A stretch of DNA of 64,000 bases, taken from NCBI GenBank assembly GCA_964036155.1, contig OZ038422.1, positions 63,201,201-63,265,200 of the forward strand, read 5' to 3'. The position numbers and the translations under genes were made by a program. Origin of the DNA: Diploscapter coronatus. Taxonomy: Eukaryota > Nematoda > Chromadorea > Rhabditida > Rhabditidae. Of the stretch, positions 49,019-59,623 are shown piece by piece. Each line of letters begins with the position of its first letter. The stretch's first letter is position 1. The notes beneath the pieces are model-generated. The model was not told the DNA's origin. It ran no database searches and worked only from the letters and a program-made list of their open reading frames with translations.

Positions 49019-52000
49019 ATGAGTGAGGCTGCTGCAGCTGCTCTGCGATCTCCTCGAGAATATGGCTGGCTCTTCCCCAGACAGTTCACCTCCACAGCCA
49101 TCCCCCAGTCCACAAGCAGCATTTCGCCGTTTAATTTCATCGCCGATCACTCCGTCTTTCTTATCGCTGCATTATTTGTAAGTCATCAAATTATGCACTA
49201 AATTTCGACAACTTGGATAATTCCTAGCTTCGCAGCCTACAAAACAGTAAATGCTTTGTAGGGAGCGTAATCTTCCTAACCTGCCCTACTACCCTTTTAA
49301 CTATGGACTGCGAATATTAAAATTTCTATTTTAACAAATTTAGATCGTCATATTGTCGATAGCCCTCTTAGCGGTGCTGGTTCAATATCATTGTGCGCGA
49401 AGTACAACCTCATCGGCCATTTCACACACTCCGTCGCAATACACCACATGTTCTACCGGTACAGTTTGTTTTTGATTCAAATGAAAGAAAGTGGAAATGC
49501 TAGCTGACCTTCTCTTAATATTTTCATTCGCTGGGTGCAATTTGCGCATCATAGCCACCGTCCATGCGGGACGCGATTAGCTCCGCCTACCCAGCCCTGA
49601 GTTCTGTGTTAATTTTTCTATTTGCCGATTGGATCCCCCTGTCTGGTGCCCTCTCGATTTGCCCTGTTCTCTAATGATTCTGCCTTAGCGACTGGCTCAT
49701 ATTCGATCGACTGCACAGCGCACCGTCGCTGCTCCACAAGCCTTCCTCTCTGATTGTTCTCCGTCTCTGCACCCTCTTCACTTCCCCCCACTCTATACGA
49801 GCTTTTCCTCTTTTCCCCTCGCAACTCTCGCCGACAAAATCACATTTCCTATTTTCTACGCTATAACAGTGTCTCTATAGGAAGCGCGCCGTCGATAAAT
49901 ATTCCTTTAGTCGCAAAATAATGGGTGATCTGTTCTGGAATCCGCTATTCGATACGTACTCGGACACGGATTCGGAGCAGTCGTCGAGCTATCGATCAAG
50001 ATGCCTGTCGAGGAACAGTCTGCCGTCGAGATACTCGTCCACCAGCGGTACGGCCTCACACCCGTACCACCACCTCACCACTTCCGCACTAATTATGTGA
50101 TGGCAGTCTGCAGTCAGTGATGCAGTTGTGGGGTTGTTAGAACCCAGAACCCGTTTGACACATGTGCCTGACTGACTGCTGCCTCACATCTTCACTAAGT
50201 CGATCATCAATACTTTATCTTTGTTTCTGCCTTTCCTTCTCTTTCTTTGCATCAGTCTGTTTCTATGTGTCGTGCGCCTCTCTTTACTTTGTCATTCTGC
50301 GATTCTGCGATGTTCCCCTCGGCAGTTCCTCCATTGTCTCCAGCAGTAGCAAACATTTCCACTTCCTGTCTGAGTCTGCGAGCCCTCCCCTTCAACCCGT
50401 ACCTGCCACATCCCTTGCTGCCCCCTCCTTCTCATCACCAATCATTATGCACTCTATTTCCAGTCTCGTCGACCTACTCCGCACAAGGACTGCTCCAGCT
50501 GATTGATCCCGAACTGCGACAATCCTTACTGGGTCTGCTACTTCCGTCAGAAGCCATCGTCCTCGAAGTCATAGTCGGTAAAGGTAAGCCATTTTAGATC
50601 GATTATTATTATTTTATTATTGTCATTAAATAGTAAACATCAAACCTGATGAGTTGTCATTTTCTCATTTGTCTGCTTATTCTCCATTGTGTCATAAATC
50701 TGATCGCGCGACGACCTGTTTTGTCCATTAAATCTACGCACATTTGCAGGCAAATCAGGCAAATGCCATGTCATTGTCGTCGTTTTTCTTGCCGTTGCGC
50801 GCATTTCCAAGCCTCCTGACGTAAGAAGTGCGTAAGGGCTTGTGTGCGTGTGTGATTTTATGCGGCCTATGCGTGCGAACGCTTCTTAGAAAAGTGGTTG
50901 AAATAGTGTGTGGCAGAGGGACAGTGAAAATACGAGATTGGTTAGAGGCAACACTGAGTGTAATGACTAATCATAAGGATTAGTACGGAATCAAGTCCTT
51001 GAGCAGACCAAATTTGATCAGTATACAATTCAATTCAATTTCCCTTTGCAATGTCAACATTCCCAATTCTCGACAGCATTTGGTTTAGTTGATTTAGCTG
51101 CGTGCCGAGCCTCTATGCGAATTGTAAAAGCGGTCTGTTTGACTAGTACAGGCAATTGACATCGAAACTACCGAAAATTCGGGATAGTATCCGGATTTGC
51201 GACATATTTTACTTTACAAAGTACAATATTGCATTCTTTTACACTGGGTATATTTTTGTATCCTCTGAAAACAGTCAATTTACACTTTCGCGTGTGTTTT
51301 TTTTGCAGAAAAAAGAGCCTACAAAACTGACAATCTTAAAGTCTTTTTGGAAGAAAAGCAAATTGATGATGAAGAGCTCTTGGTTTGTTTGTTGAAAGGC
51401 GAAGCGGCAAACCCTGGCGTAGTCATAAGCAAAAAGCCAAGGAGAGGCAAAGGCAAGGAATTCCTGAATTCCGCTATTCAACGTTGAACAAACTGTACAC
51501 GCCTTCATGCAGTCTGTCTGCAAAATGGCGCGTTTTCGCTGCGAAAATGCCACGTTACAATCGAGTCAAGGATGTGTGTTTGTGAGGAAGAGCGAAGACA
51601 AGGATCCTCGAAGCAATTGCGAGGCTGTTTTTCGTTATGGATTAGAAAACAATGGCAATTTCTCAATTCTCCTATTTTAATGATGTTCGAGTGGCTCAGT
51701 GACTAGCGAAATCATCATCTTTGTCGTTTGTGGATTGATTCCTTGTGATTTCGTCTTCGCTTCTTCCCCTTCCTCCTTCCTCGATCTTCGCTAATTTGTG
51801 AGTGCGCACAGGAGCGTGTTTGGCCTGTTTGCGATGCTCTTCATAAAATCGACTGAAGGAATGGAGAATGGGGAATCACACACACACACACACACCGAGA
51901 GCGCTTCCCCAGTACTTTAGAGCTTACTCGCTACTGCCTCTTATCTCCGCTCATCTCGCAGCGCAGAAAAACGACAGCTCATCGAACAAAAGCAGTGAAA

Positions 52001-53017
52001 ATCCCGTCTATTATAGACAAATTTAGGTTATTTTGGAAATGTGTACCGAGGTCGGATGCGGGATCCTGGAGGTCGACTGGTGCCCGTGGCGGTCAAGACT
52101 CTCAAAGGGGATAGGGCGAGAGACATCGCGCACATCGAGAAGTTCCTACGCGAGGGAGTCATCATGAAGCACTTCGAGCATCCCCACGTGCTCTCGCTGC
52201 TCGGCATCAGCATCTCACCGGCAGGCAATCCCTGGGTCGTTCTCCCCTTCATGGAGGGAGGCGATCTCAAGACCTACATCGCTGATCCAGCCAAGGTATA
52301 TAGGATAAACTTACAGAGCAAAATTGATGTAAACAACATTTAGGCGATGTGTGTTCTGGAATTACTAGATTTCGCTCACCAGGTCGCGCAGGGCATGGCT
52401 TATTTATCCGCTCAGAACTTCGTACACAGAGACCTAGCCGCTAGAAATTGCATGTGAGTCAGACAAAGTAAGGTAGAAAGCGAATGAAGCGTTTCAGGAT
52501 AACCGGAGATAGGATCGTGAAGGTGGCTGATTTTGGACTGGCAGTGGATCTGCTGGACAAGGAGAGTTATACGGACGAGTCTGAGACGGGACCCGCTCGA
52601 CTTCCACTCAAATGGCTGGCTCCCGAGAGTCTGCGGGATCGACGCGTATTCTCCACGGCCACTGACGTTTGGAGCTTCGGAGTTCTGATGTGGGAACTGA
52701 TGACTCGCGCCGCTTCTCCGTACGGGGACGTCTCGAATGCGAAAGTGCGGCAATATCTCGAGTCTGGGTTGCGACTTCCACAACCCACCCACTGCCCGGA
52801 TGCAGTGTTTAATCTGATGCAGTGCTGTTGGCGGAGCGATCCGGAAGATCGACCAGACTTTGCCTTCCTGTCCCATCGACTTAGGACTCTGCTGCAGGAG
52901 AACTCCCCAGACCCATTCACTCGGAGACTTCGCTCTATCGAATCGAAGAACTATCTGTTGCCTGTGCTGCCCGGTCGCCTATTCACCAACTACTTCGCCA
53001 GTCAACTTCATCGATAA
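49019..53017 (+). CDS. Met/RON-like receptor tyrosine kinase with minimal ectodomain
   Basis: Seven exons close in frame to 463 residues: 49019-49177, 49344-49379, 49870-50047, 50464-50583, 52027-52295, 52344-52453, 52498-53017. A short N-terminus (about 45 residues, Ser/Pro-rich) precedes one membrane span ([20 protein letters not shown]) and a basic stop-transfer (YRKRAVDK). The juxtamembrane part is acidic/Ser-rich. The kinase has GKGYFGNVY (163-171), VAVK with K188, HRDLAARNC (282-290), DFG (302-304), [26 protein letters not shown]. The sequence before the G-loop ([20 protein letters not shown]) and the WELMTR...SPYGDV segment point to the Met/RON group. The activation loop has one Tyr ([12 protein letters not shown]) where Met has two. 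No Sema or IPT exons were found in the 9 kb upstream. The ATG at 49019 and the donor after 49379 are inferred; a further 5' exon cannot be excluded. AATAAA at 53397 and 53414. Confidence 0.92.
51879..51896 (+). repeat. CA dinucleotide microsatellite
   Basis: A run of about eight CA units inside the 1.4-kb kinase intron, flanked by a region with scattered GT-rich stretches (about 50840-50870). Confidence 0.7.
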
Positions 53018-53366
53018 AAGTCAATCGCAGAACTTCCCCTATATTTCCTTCTACGGGTACATGTCTGTTAGATAGCTAATGAATTGGACCAAATGTGCTA
53101 GACTCAATAATTCTGATGCTCAATGTTTAAATTCACTTTAGGACAATTATACAACTTCTTTCAATTGTGCATTCAGGTCTTTCATGTCAGATATATTCTA
53201 ACGAATCGAACAAAATTCGCTTGGAAGTTCAACTCTGCTGATGACGTAACCACACACTCAATCACTCATCAACGTACATATCTCCTCCTCTAGCTTTCAT
53301 ATTCCTCAGTTTAATCCAAAATACTACAAATCTTTCATCGTCGTCCTTTTGATATAGAACTACATT

Positions 53367-53377
53367 TTTATTTTATT
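53367..53377 (-). terminator. Polyadenylation signals of the G-alpha-like gene
   Basis: Two overlapping AATAAA hexamers on the minus strand about 180 nt downstream of the stop at 53556. Confidence 0.45.
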
Positions 53378-53396
53378 ATTTGTACGGGACTTTAAT

Positions 53397-53419
53397 AATA
53401 AAATTCTGAATGTAATAAA
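53397..53419 (+). terminator. Polyadenylation signals of the Met-like kinase
   Basis: Two AATAAA hexamers (53397-53402 and 53414-53419) about 380-400 nt after the kinase stop codon. Confidence 0.5.
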
Positions 53420-53555
53420 GTGCATATTTTCGTATTTCAATTCACAGAATGAAGAAGAAATGATGCAAAGAGAAATGATCTCGATCAACCTGAATCAAAT
53501 GAACAGAGGGCAGCGACCAGAAAATGCATGTCAAATTTGAAGAAAAGTCGAAAAA

Positions 53556-56241
53556 TTACTCCGGATGAATATTTTCCTTGTTCTGTTTGAAGATTTTGTT
53601 GAGCGAGTCGACGAAAGTGTTTCCGAGATTTGGCGCCTTGATCAGGGAAACGACGTGACTGTAGGATCTTCCCACTGGGGAGCAGGCGATCAGCTTGGAC
53701 TTGTATCTCGATAGAGTTTCTTCTCTGGTAGTCGTCTTAATTTTATATACTCGTTATTTCACAACTAATCCTTTCTGATGATCAATAATAAAAGTAGTAC
53801 TATGAATAGGGCCCCCAAAGCAGTTACCACCGCATGACGCACTGACACGTCCCATTCTACTAAGTGACGAAATTTGTTTCTTTTAAACAACTGAAAATAA
53901 ACCAGAAATGTAGTTAAAAATAGTATTTGGAAAAGAAAGAAATTCCGCCATTTAGCAAGATGGGGGCATCATTTCAAGGTGCGTCAGCGCGAATAACTGA
54001 ACTTTTTTCGTTCTCATTGTGCTCGAGGCTTATGAAAAAGATGAAACACGTAGTAAGCAAATCGATATCGTAGTTTCAGGGTCTGTTTGTAAATTTTGTG
54101 AATATGATCTAATTTTCGGGATAATGCGATCCCGATATCCAAAAATCGCTATTTTAAGGGTTTGGGGGGAAAAGCCCAACTATAAAGTTTGATTAAAAAA
54201 TTCATAGTATATCATACAGAAACAACTTTCCATGATTTCAATTAGGAACCTGGCCAGAAGCATCAGAAAAGTGGTCGAAAATTTTCAATGCATAATTCGA
54301 ATACTAATTTTGGCGTTTCTAATCATGACTTTTAATAGTTGCTTCATTTTCTTACACTCGGATTATGTTGCTTGAAGTCGAAGTCAACGGACAAAGTGTC
54401 AAACAAATCCCTTTTGTTGAATAAAAGGATGAATGCGGTCTCGGTGAACTGCCAACTTTCCGTCAGCTGGTTGTAAATTTGATAAGTCTTGTTCTTCAAG
54501 TGACCCTGAAAATGCAGAAGTCGATTAGCTAATGAAGCTACACATTTCTTCATTCTATTGCAATACTTCACTTTTCTTAATTGAACCTATTGTATTCAAC
54601 TAAAACTTATCATAAACAGAATCGAAGACATGCGAAAAGTGAGATGAAAAACACTGATTCTCGCGTCAAAATAAAATCTCTTCTCTCGTCTACCGTATAA
54701 AAAGCCTCGTCACAGAGTTCAGACAAATCGACTACGAAACAGAGCACGCGTGTGTTTGAGTAGAAGTCAGACCATTTCCTTCTAGAAATTAACAATTAAC
54801 TAGTAAAAATAGCACGTTTAAAACTATTGACAAATTTTATGTGAGTAATTACTGCCTTTATTTATTACCTGAATATATGATGACCGGGTAGCTCCATCAG
54901 TTGATATTTAGCATAGCCCAGACGCAGAGTTTGAGTGTCGAATCCAATTGTAGGAGCGTAAGATAACAATAGATCCTGTTCAGTAACAGTATAAGAGCGA
55001 CTAATAATTCTTCTGGTATGTTGTATAAAACTGAATGTTAATGATAGGAATGGTAAATCTCTGATAACTGACTATTGATAATTCGGCGGTAAAGGTAGGA
55101 AACCCCGTTTCTTCGAACATTCATCGTAAAGGCCTGATTTCGACAATTTCCTGAGTGAAATCCTCACTCTGTCAGCTAAATGCTCTCGATGTCGAAATTC
55201 GGCGATTGTGTCAAAATCTTCCTAAAATAATAATTTAGTATAATTTCTCTGTAGCTTTTCCCAACTTACCTTGTAATTTCTCAAATCTACATGACAGAGC
55301 GCACAGACGCTTTCCATTTCCCTCCAAATCTTAATCGAATTAATTATAATTATCCCTTTTCTGTGTAGGAAATATGAGTAATTGTGTAATGGCTCTAACG
55401 CACTGCTAATCCTCAGCAACTTCACAATTTATTTCCTCTGCTTCTATAAATTCATTTGAGCAATGCAATTAGAAGCTTACCTGCAGTACATTGTTTTGAA
55501 TTGTATGAGTATAATACTCGAGCACGGGCGAGCCAGATTTGCTCTGTCTCCTAAACGACTTCTCTAATGCACTATATCGCCTTAATCCCATTCATCCAGG
55601 CTTGAAAAGCAGATAGGATAAAGATAAAGAGATAAGGAGAAATGGATATATGAAAGCTGAAATATCCATTTAACAGCTCGAGCCATTAGGATAAGTAGAT
55701 TGAGCGGATAGAAAATTAAAAAGTTTCCAGAAATTCGAATTGGCTTACATTAGCTGTCTGCACAGAGCTGTCTTCCCGGATGCCATGCAACCTGAAAGCA
55801 TCGAAACAGGTCAAAGTGTCAGTAAACTTCATAATACAAATCAATAAAGTACAATCTCAATGTCTCGGACTTGTTTTCCTCAAAACAGCCATTTCGCCCT
55901 AGCTGTTGCGATTTCTAATTGAATATCGACAAAGCACACGTGCGCTTTCATTGCCAATTAAGACCAGGCTTTATATAAACAGTGCAGAGATGAAGACGTC
56001 AATCTTTTCGAGGAAGCTTTATTCCTTTTCTAATCATAAGGCAATTTATCACACAAGACAAAGATTTACGATATTTTCTCTAGCTCAAGTCCTCGAAGAG
56101 TATCGAGAATAGAAGCCCCCGGGGTTACAATTAGAGAAAATCTGATTTTTATGCTGATTTACCTAGCAAAAGGATCTTCTGCGTTTCTCCATTCGACGAA
56201 TTTATGAGTGATCTCGTCAAGGCAGAAGCGGAGGAGCCCAT
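53556..56241 (-). CDS. Degenerate heterotrimeric G-protein alpha subunit
   Basis: Nine exons close in frame to 336 residues: 56163-56241, 55749-55791, 55481-55580, 55270-55329, 55073-55221, 54869-55030, 54694-54781, 54356-54505, 53556-53735. The N-terminus MGSSAS fits an N-myristoylation site. The P-loop is GCMASGKT (27-34) in place of GxGESGKS. A helical-domain part follows (LEYYTHTIQNNVLQ, then VRISLRKLSKSGLYDEC). VTEQDLLLSYAPTIGF (159-174) aligns to TEQDILRxRVKTTG, so the catalytic Arg is Tyr168 while the switch I Thr is kept (T171). Switch II reads MELPGHHI where DVGGQRS is expected: Asp becomes Glu190, the first Gly Pro192 and the catalytic Gln His194. KWSDFYSNTRVLCFVVDLSE and FNKRDLFDTL (guanine specificity) are conserved. 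The TCAT motif and the receptor-contact tail are not recognisable; it ends KQNKENIHPE. I infer a GTPase-deficient, possibly constitutively bound or nucleotide-free relative of Gi/Gq-type subunits. Confidence 0.86.
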
Positions 56242-56958
56242 CTCAAAAAAAAAGCTAGAGAATTAAATCGAATAGAATAACTTGCTGGAATAATAATAAT
56301 AGTAATAAAATAGAAATAGAGAGATGTATTGAATATTGTTACATAGGCAAGATTATCACTACAAAAAGCAACGCAACCGACTAATCTACCAAGGAAGGTA
56401 TAAAAGAATAAGGACGGGGAAAACAGGTAAAGGGGGAAGGAAATGAGAAAGGGGCGGGGTTTGCAGCAAAGAAGAGAGGGATTGTGGAACATCAGCTGGC
56501 GAGCTTCACAGTCAGCTATGGATTTGGCTCGTCGCGTCACAAAGGCCACGCCCCCTTAGTTGAAATATTGCTGCAGAGATGCGAAGAGACACGGCCAGGG
56601 CACTACCACTGGCATTTACCTGCAAGAGATCAAAAGATGAAATGATTAAGTTTAAAGATGAACTTTGAACCTTTTCACTACAACCGCGATAAGACACGGT
56701 GTGATCGCAGTTGGAAAAAACGGAGAAAATGCAAGTAAACATATTTTATCCATTCGTTCGTTATTTTGTCGAACATGATTTGAGTTGGGCAATGGATAGT
56801 TCTGGCATTTGGGGGTGCCTTACTATTAGCGAGTGCCCTTCATATGAATTTATCTTTTAACGAGAGAAAATAAGGTAAATTCTTTTTCATTAAAAAGTTG
56901 ATTTTTGAATGCGGTGTGGTGCGGTTGCGGTGGCAAAGTTTCAAAAAGGAAAAAAGTT
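56242..56958. other. Spacer between SelK and the G-alpha-like gene
   Basis: Contains the SelK 3' UTR and the G-alpha upstream region with two GC-box-like motifs (GGGGCGGGG at 56451-56459 and GGCCACGCCCCC at about 56544-56555). No coding exon is seen. I looked here for a SECIS element and found no convincing one by eye. Confidence 0.45.
56451..56555. promoter_or_regulatory. GC-box and KLF-like motifs upstream of the G-alpha-like gene
   Basis: GGGGCGGGG and GGCCACGCCCCC lie 210 to 315 bases upstream of the start at 56241, in otherwise AT-rich DNA. The assignment is by similarity only. Confidence 0.3.
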
Positions 56959-57962
56959 TCAAGTCTGTTTAAGGAATTCCAACCTTCCTCATCCACCACC
57001 AGGCATCGGCGCACAACTCATATCGCTCGATTTCGGCAGGCGACCGAAGCGCCTTCTTCCTCCTTAAAATTGAAATAAATTACTGACTAAATAGCAAATT
57101 GGAACTTTTTAAATTACAAAACTGCATGACATATCAAATGTTATAGGATAGCATTTGAAAAAATATATTGTCATTATCTTTTTCAACAACACGACATACG
57201 AAATATTGTGTAGTGTAGAGTAGAAAAATGACATGCTATCAGACCTAGGGAGAATTTTCGTTAGACGAAAAAATATACGAGGTAAGTCGTAAGGGTTTTC
57301 TGACGATCGTCCTCCCTAGGACTGCATGCTACTATCTTCTCCAATGCTATATTTAATTGTCATTTAATTTTCAGACTGCTAACTAAACAAAATCAACTCG
57401 AACCTCCTCCTGGACCTCCTCCAGGGGGACCTCTATCATATCCTCCACCGCCGTCGGACCTTCTGAAGCTGGACGACGACCGTCCCTCGTTCCTGTCCTC
57501 GGTATCCATGCCGAACAGCGATTTCAAGCTGCAATTAGGAAATGCTCAAATATATCTTTCAGTGCTGCTTTTGACAGCTTTCATTTATTCGTTTCTTTTC
57601 GCGCATAAAAGGCAAAATACTAATTTCTTAACGCTTCAGTAGAGTTCATTTCAGAAAATATGTGCGTTCATTGAATCGTGTAAATTAATCCAGAGGCTTT
57701 CCACGAGGATTTGCCTGTCATATGTTCTGCGAAATGTGATAATTTGAAAAATTCCGGACTAATTAGATTTAGTTGATAATTAAGTAGGCTTACAAGAGGA
57801 TTAGGAAGGCGAAAATGGAGGCGAAAAATCCGACGATGCCACCGCCATTTCCCAGGTTCCAGCCCGGCTTTTTGTCCACGACGTTCCCACCTGAAATCGA
57901 TCAATTTCAATCAATTGTCAGTCAGTTTAAACTGAAATCTCACTTTTGTCGATGTAGGGCAT
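56959..57962 (-). CDS. SELENOK: Selenoprotein K, with probable in-frame Sec TGA
   Basis: Four exons: 57944-57962, 57794-57890, 57404-57528, 56959-57062. The start is MPYIDKSGNVVDKKPG, then one membrane span (GIVGFFASIFAFLILLFL), then a cytosolic Gly/Arg/Ser/Pro-rich tail (GGGGYDRGPPGGGPGG). The last exon gives RRRFGRLPKSSDMSCAPMPGGG followed by TGA (56989-56991), then GR and LEFLKQT before a TGA stop at 56959-56961. Vertebrate SelK ends with a Pro-rich segment and GGUGR, with U encoded by TGA at the same place, so recoding to selenocysteine is the natural reading: 115 residues with Sec counted. SelK sits in the ER membrane and acts in ER-associated degradation and DHHC6-dependent palmitoylation. 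If the exon 3 donor at 57403 is not used, the frame instead stops at 57393-57395 without the SelK C-terminus. The seven residues after GR are unusual. Confidence 0.85.
57241..57322. repeat. Fold-back element, family with 46092-46285 (short copy)
   Basis: AGACCTAGGGAG at the left and CTCCCTAGGACT at the right are inverted. The interior GGTAAGTC and TTTTCTGACGATCG match the copy at 46092-46285. It lies in the third SelK intron. Confidence 0.7.
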
Positions 57963-58320
57963 TTTGACGACTGTTGTTCTGCTCTGTCAAACGCTACATG
58001 CGGACGGACACCTGCAGTTCGTCAAATCAATCAGGAAAATCGAAAATCGATGAAAGAAAAGCCGGTTCAACTAGTGATTGAAGAAATGAAAGGATGACAT
58101 CTAACAAGAAAAAACTGCGCCTTCCTATTGCAATATGAATGGAGCGAGCCCCGCCCACACATTTTAACCAACTCACACTATTCATTCTATTCACTTCGCT
58201 GCATTTTCCGTGTGAAATTTTTACGAATTCATCGAATCGCCAGACTCTGTGGCTGTTCAGGATTCTGGAAATCGGCGACGTCAATTTGTTGCGGTAATCA
58301 GGGCCGATCTATTCAAGGAC
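57963..58320. other. Bidirectional promoter region of SelK and BET1
   Basis: Only 358 bases separate the divergent starts of SelK (57962, minus) and BET1 (58321, plus). It contains GCCCCGCCCAC at about 58148-58158, the most GC-rich motif in the interval. Confidence 0.5.
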
Positions 58321-59623
58321 ATGGCATATCGCGGTGGGATTAGAGGTTTTTTTTTTCAGTCAAAATATTTAATTTTTGTATTTTTTGCAGGTGGTCAACC
58401 GAATGGGGGCTTCGATGGAAGTTATCTGGAGCGGCACAACGATGAACTCGTCGATGGGCTGTCCTCCAAGGTCGCTGCGCTCAAGAAAGTAGGCAAATTC
58501 AAAAATAAAAATGGTTGCTTATTAAAAAATATCGAATGACGGCACGATTTTTTTTTTTTAATTTCTCATTATCTAAAACTACAATTTTGCTATTGTATTG
58601 TAAAAATATTGTATTTACAGTTAAGGTCCTCAAGTAGATATACCAAATAGCATTTCGGGATAAATTTTTTGCACAACTAGATAATCATTGATGTAAATAA
58701 GACTTCGGTGAAGAAGAAATAATTTTACAAAACTTTCCTAATAAAAAAAATCGCAAAAATCCATCATCCAAAATGAACACATTTTCACAAACGAATTTAC
58801 GCTTGTGCGGGGATATTTTAACCTGATTTCTGCACAGATGCATTTCATCAGGTTTATCGTCGAATTGGGTGGTGCTATTTGAGGCATATTGGGTTTGAAG
58901 GGTGCTTCCTTATCAAGTTTTTGCTTTCAAACTACCACGTTTCTACCAAAAACGCATTTTTGCAAGAGGCGGAGCTTGGAGACTCGATTTATAGTAGTTT
59001 TAAAAACAATTTATAAGACTCGGCTTAATAGTACGATTTTAATGTAGAAGGAATTATTCTTCTGTCTTCATATTCTTTACACTCTAAAAGTCGTGAAATA
59101 ATGTGCTGGTCTTGCCATGAAATAACAATTGCTTAAAGAAGAAATAATTTTTCAGGTGACGATCGCAATTGGTGAAGACGTTAGAGAGCAAAATCGTCTG
59201 CTGAATGACATGGACTCTGAATTTGACTCTTCCAAAGGCTTGCTCCAATCCACCATGAAGCGACTCGGCATCGTTGCCAGATCAGGGGGTAGGAGATTCA
59301 AAAATTTTGGTTGAAAGCGATTTGTATCAAAATTTACGAGAGCAGCCCCCTACAATTTCGTAGTTTTTATCACATTTTCTGAAAAATATCAAGAGAGAAA
59401 AAAATAGGGTTAAAACTTTAAGAAAGCAGGTGTTGTAACCTAGAGTAAGAAATATAAGAGGCCTAAAAATCATCCCTTTTATGGTGTAAATCGCCTCAAA
59501 CCCAAAAAAATTAACCTTTTTTTTAGAAGACAATGGATAAATATTGCAGGCAAAAACATGATCTGCTACCTGATTCTGTTCTGTCTGTTTGTGTTCTTCG
59601 TGATTTACTGTCTGTCGCGGTAG
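58321..59623 (+). CDS. BET1: BET1 vesicle-trafficking SNARE (ER-Golgi, Qc)
   Basis: Four exons close in frame to 105 residues: 58321-58333, 58391-58488, 59156-59288, 59550-59623. A short Gly-rich N-terminus (MAYRGGGQPNGGF) is followed by the SNARE helix: NDELVDGLSSKVAALKK, IGEDVREQNRLLNDMDSEFD, LLQSTMKRLGIVARSG. The Gln in VREQN is the ionic-layer position. A C-terminal anchor (MICYLILFCLFVFFVIYCLSR) ends the protein. Length and motif order match BET1 (human 118 residues). BET1 works with syntaxin-5-type partners in ER-to-Golgi transport. An in-frame upstream ATG at 58249 would add 24 residues without family similarity, so the downstream start was chosen. The second intron contains a copy of the dispersed repeat seen in PiT. 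Confidence 0.94.
58692..58985 (+). repeat. Dispersed repeat, copy 2 (in BET1 intron)
   Basis: About 294 bases closely similar to 26956-27230, same orientation relative to the host gene. Differences are scattered substitutions and small gaps. Confidence 0.85.

Larger units (their letters stand above)
53018..53555. other. Tail-to-tail 3' region of the kinase and G-alpha-like genes
   Basis: No coding sequence. Plus-strand AATAAA signals at 53397-53402 and 53414-53419 belong to the kinase. Minus-strand AATAAA at about 53367-53377 fits the G-alpha-like gene. Because each signal lies beyond the other's, the two 3' UTRs probably overlap. Confidence 0.5.

Noticed and set aside
56700..56958. SECIS element candidates around ATGAAAAAG and ATGAAGGGCA
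   Set aside because: Stem pairing next to the ATGA was too short (about 4 bp) to call by eye.
57393..57528. SelK ending at the TGA 57393-57395
   Set aside because: This leaves out the conserved RR.GRL...PGGG-TGA-GR end, which is recovered in phase by one GT-AG intron. Kept as an alternative form only.
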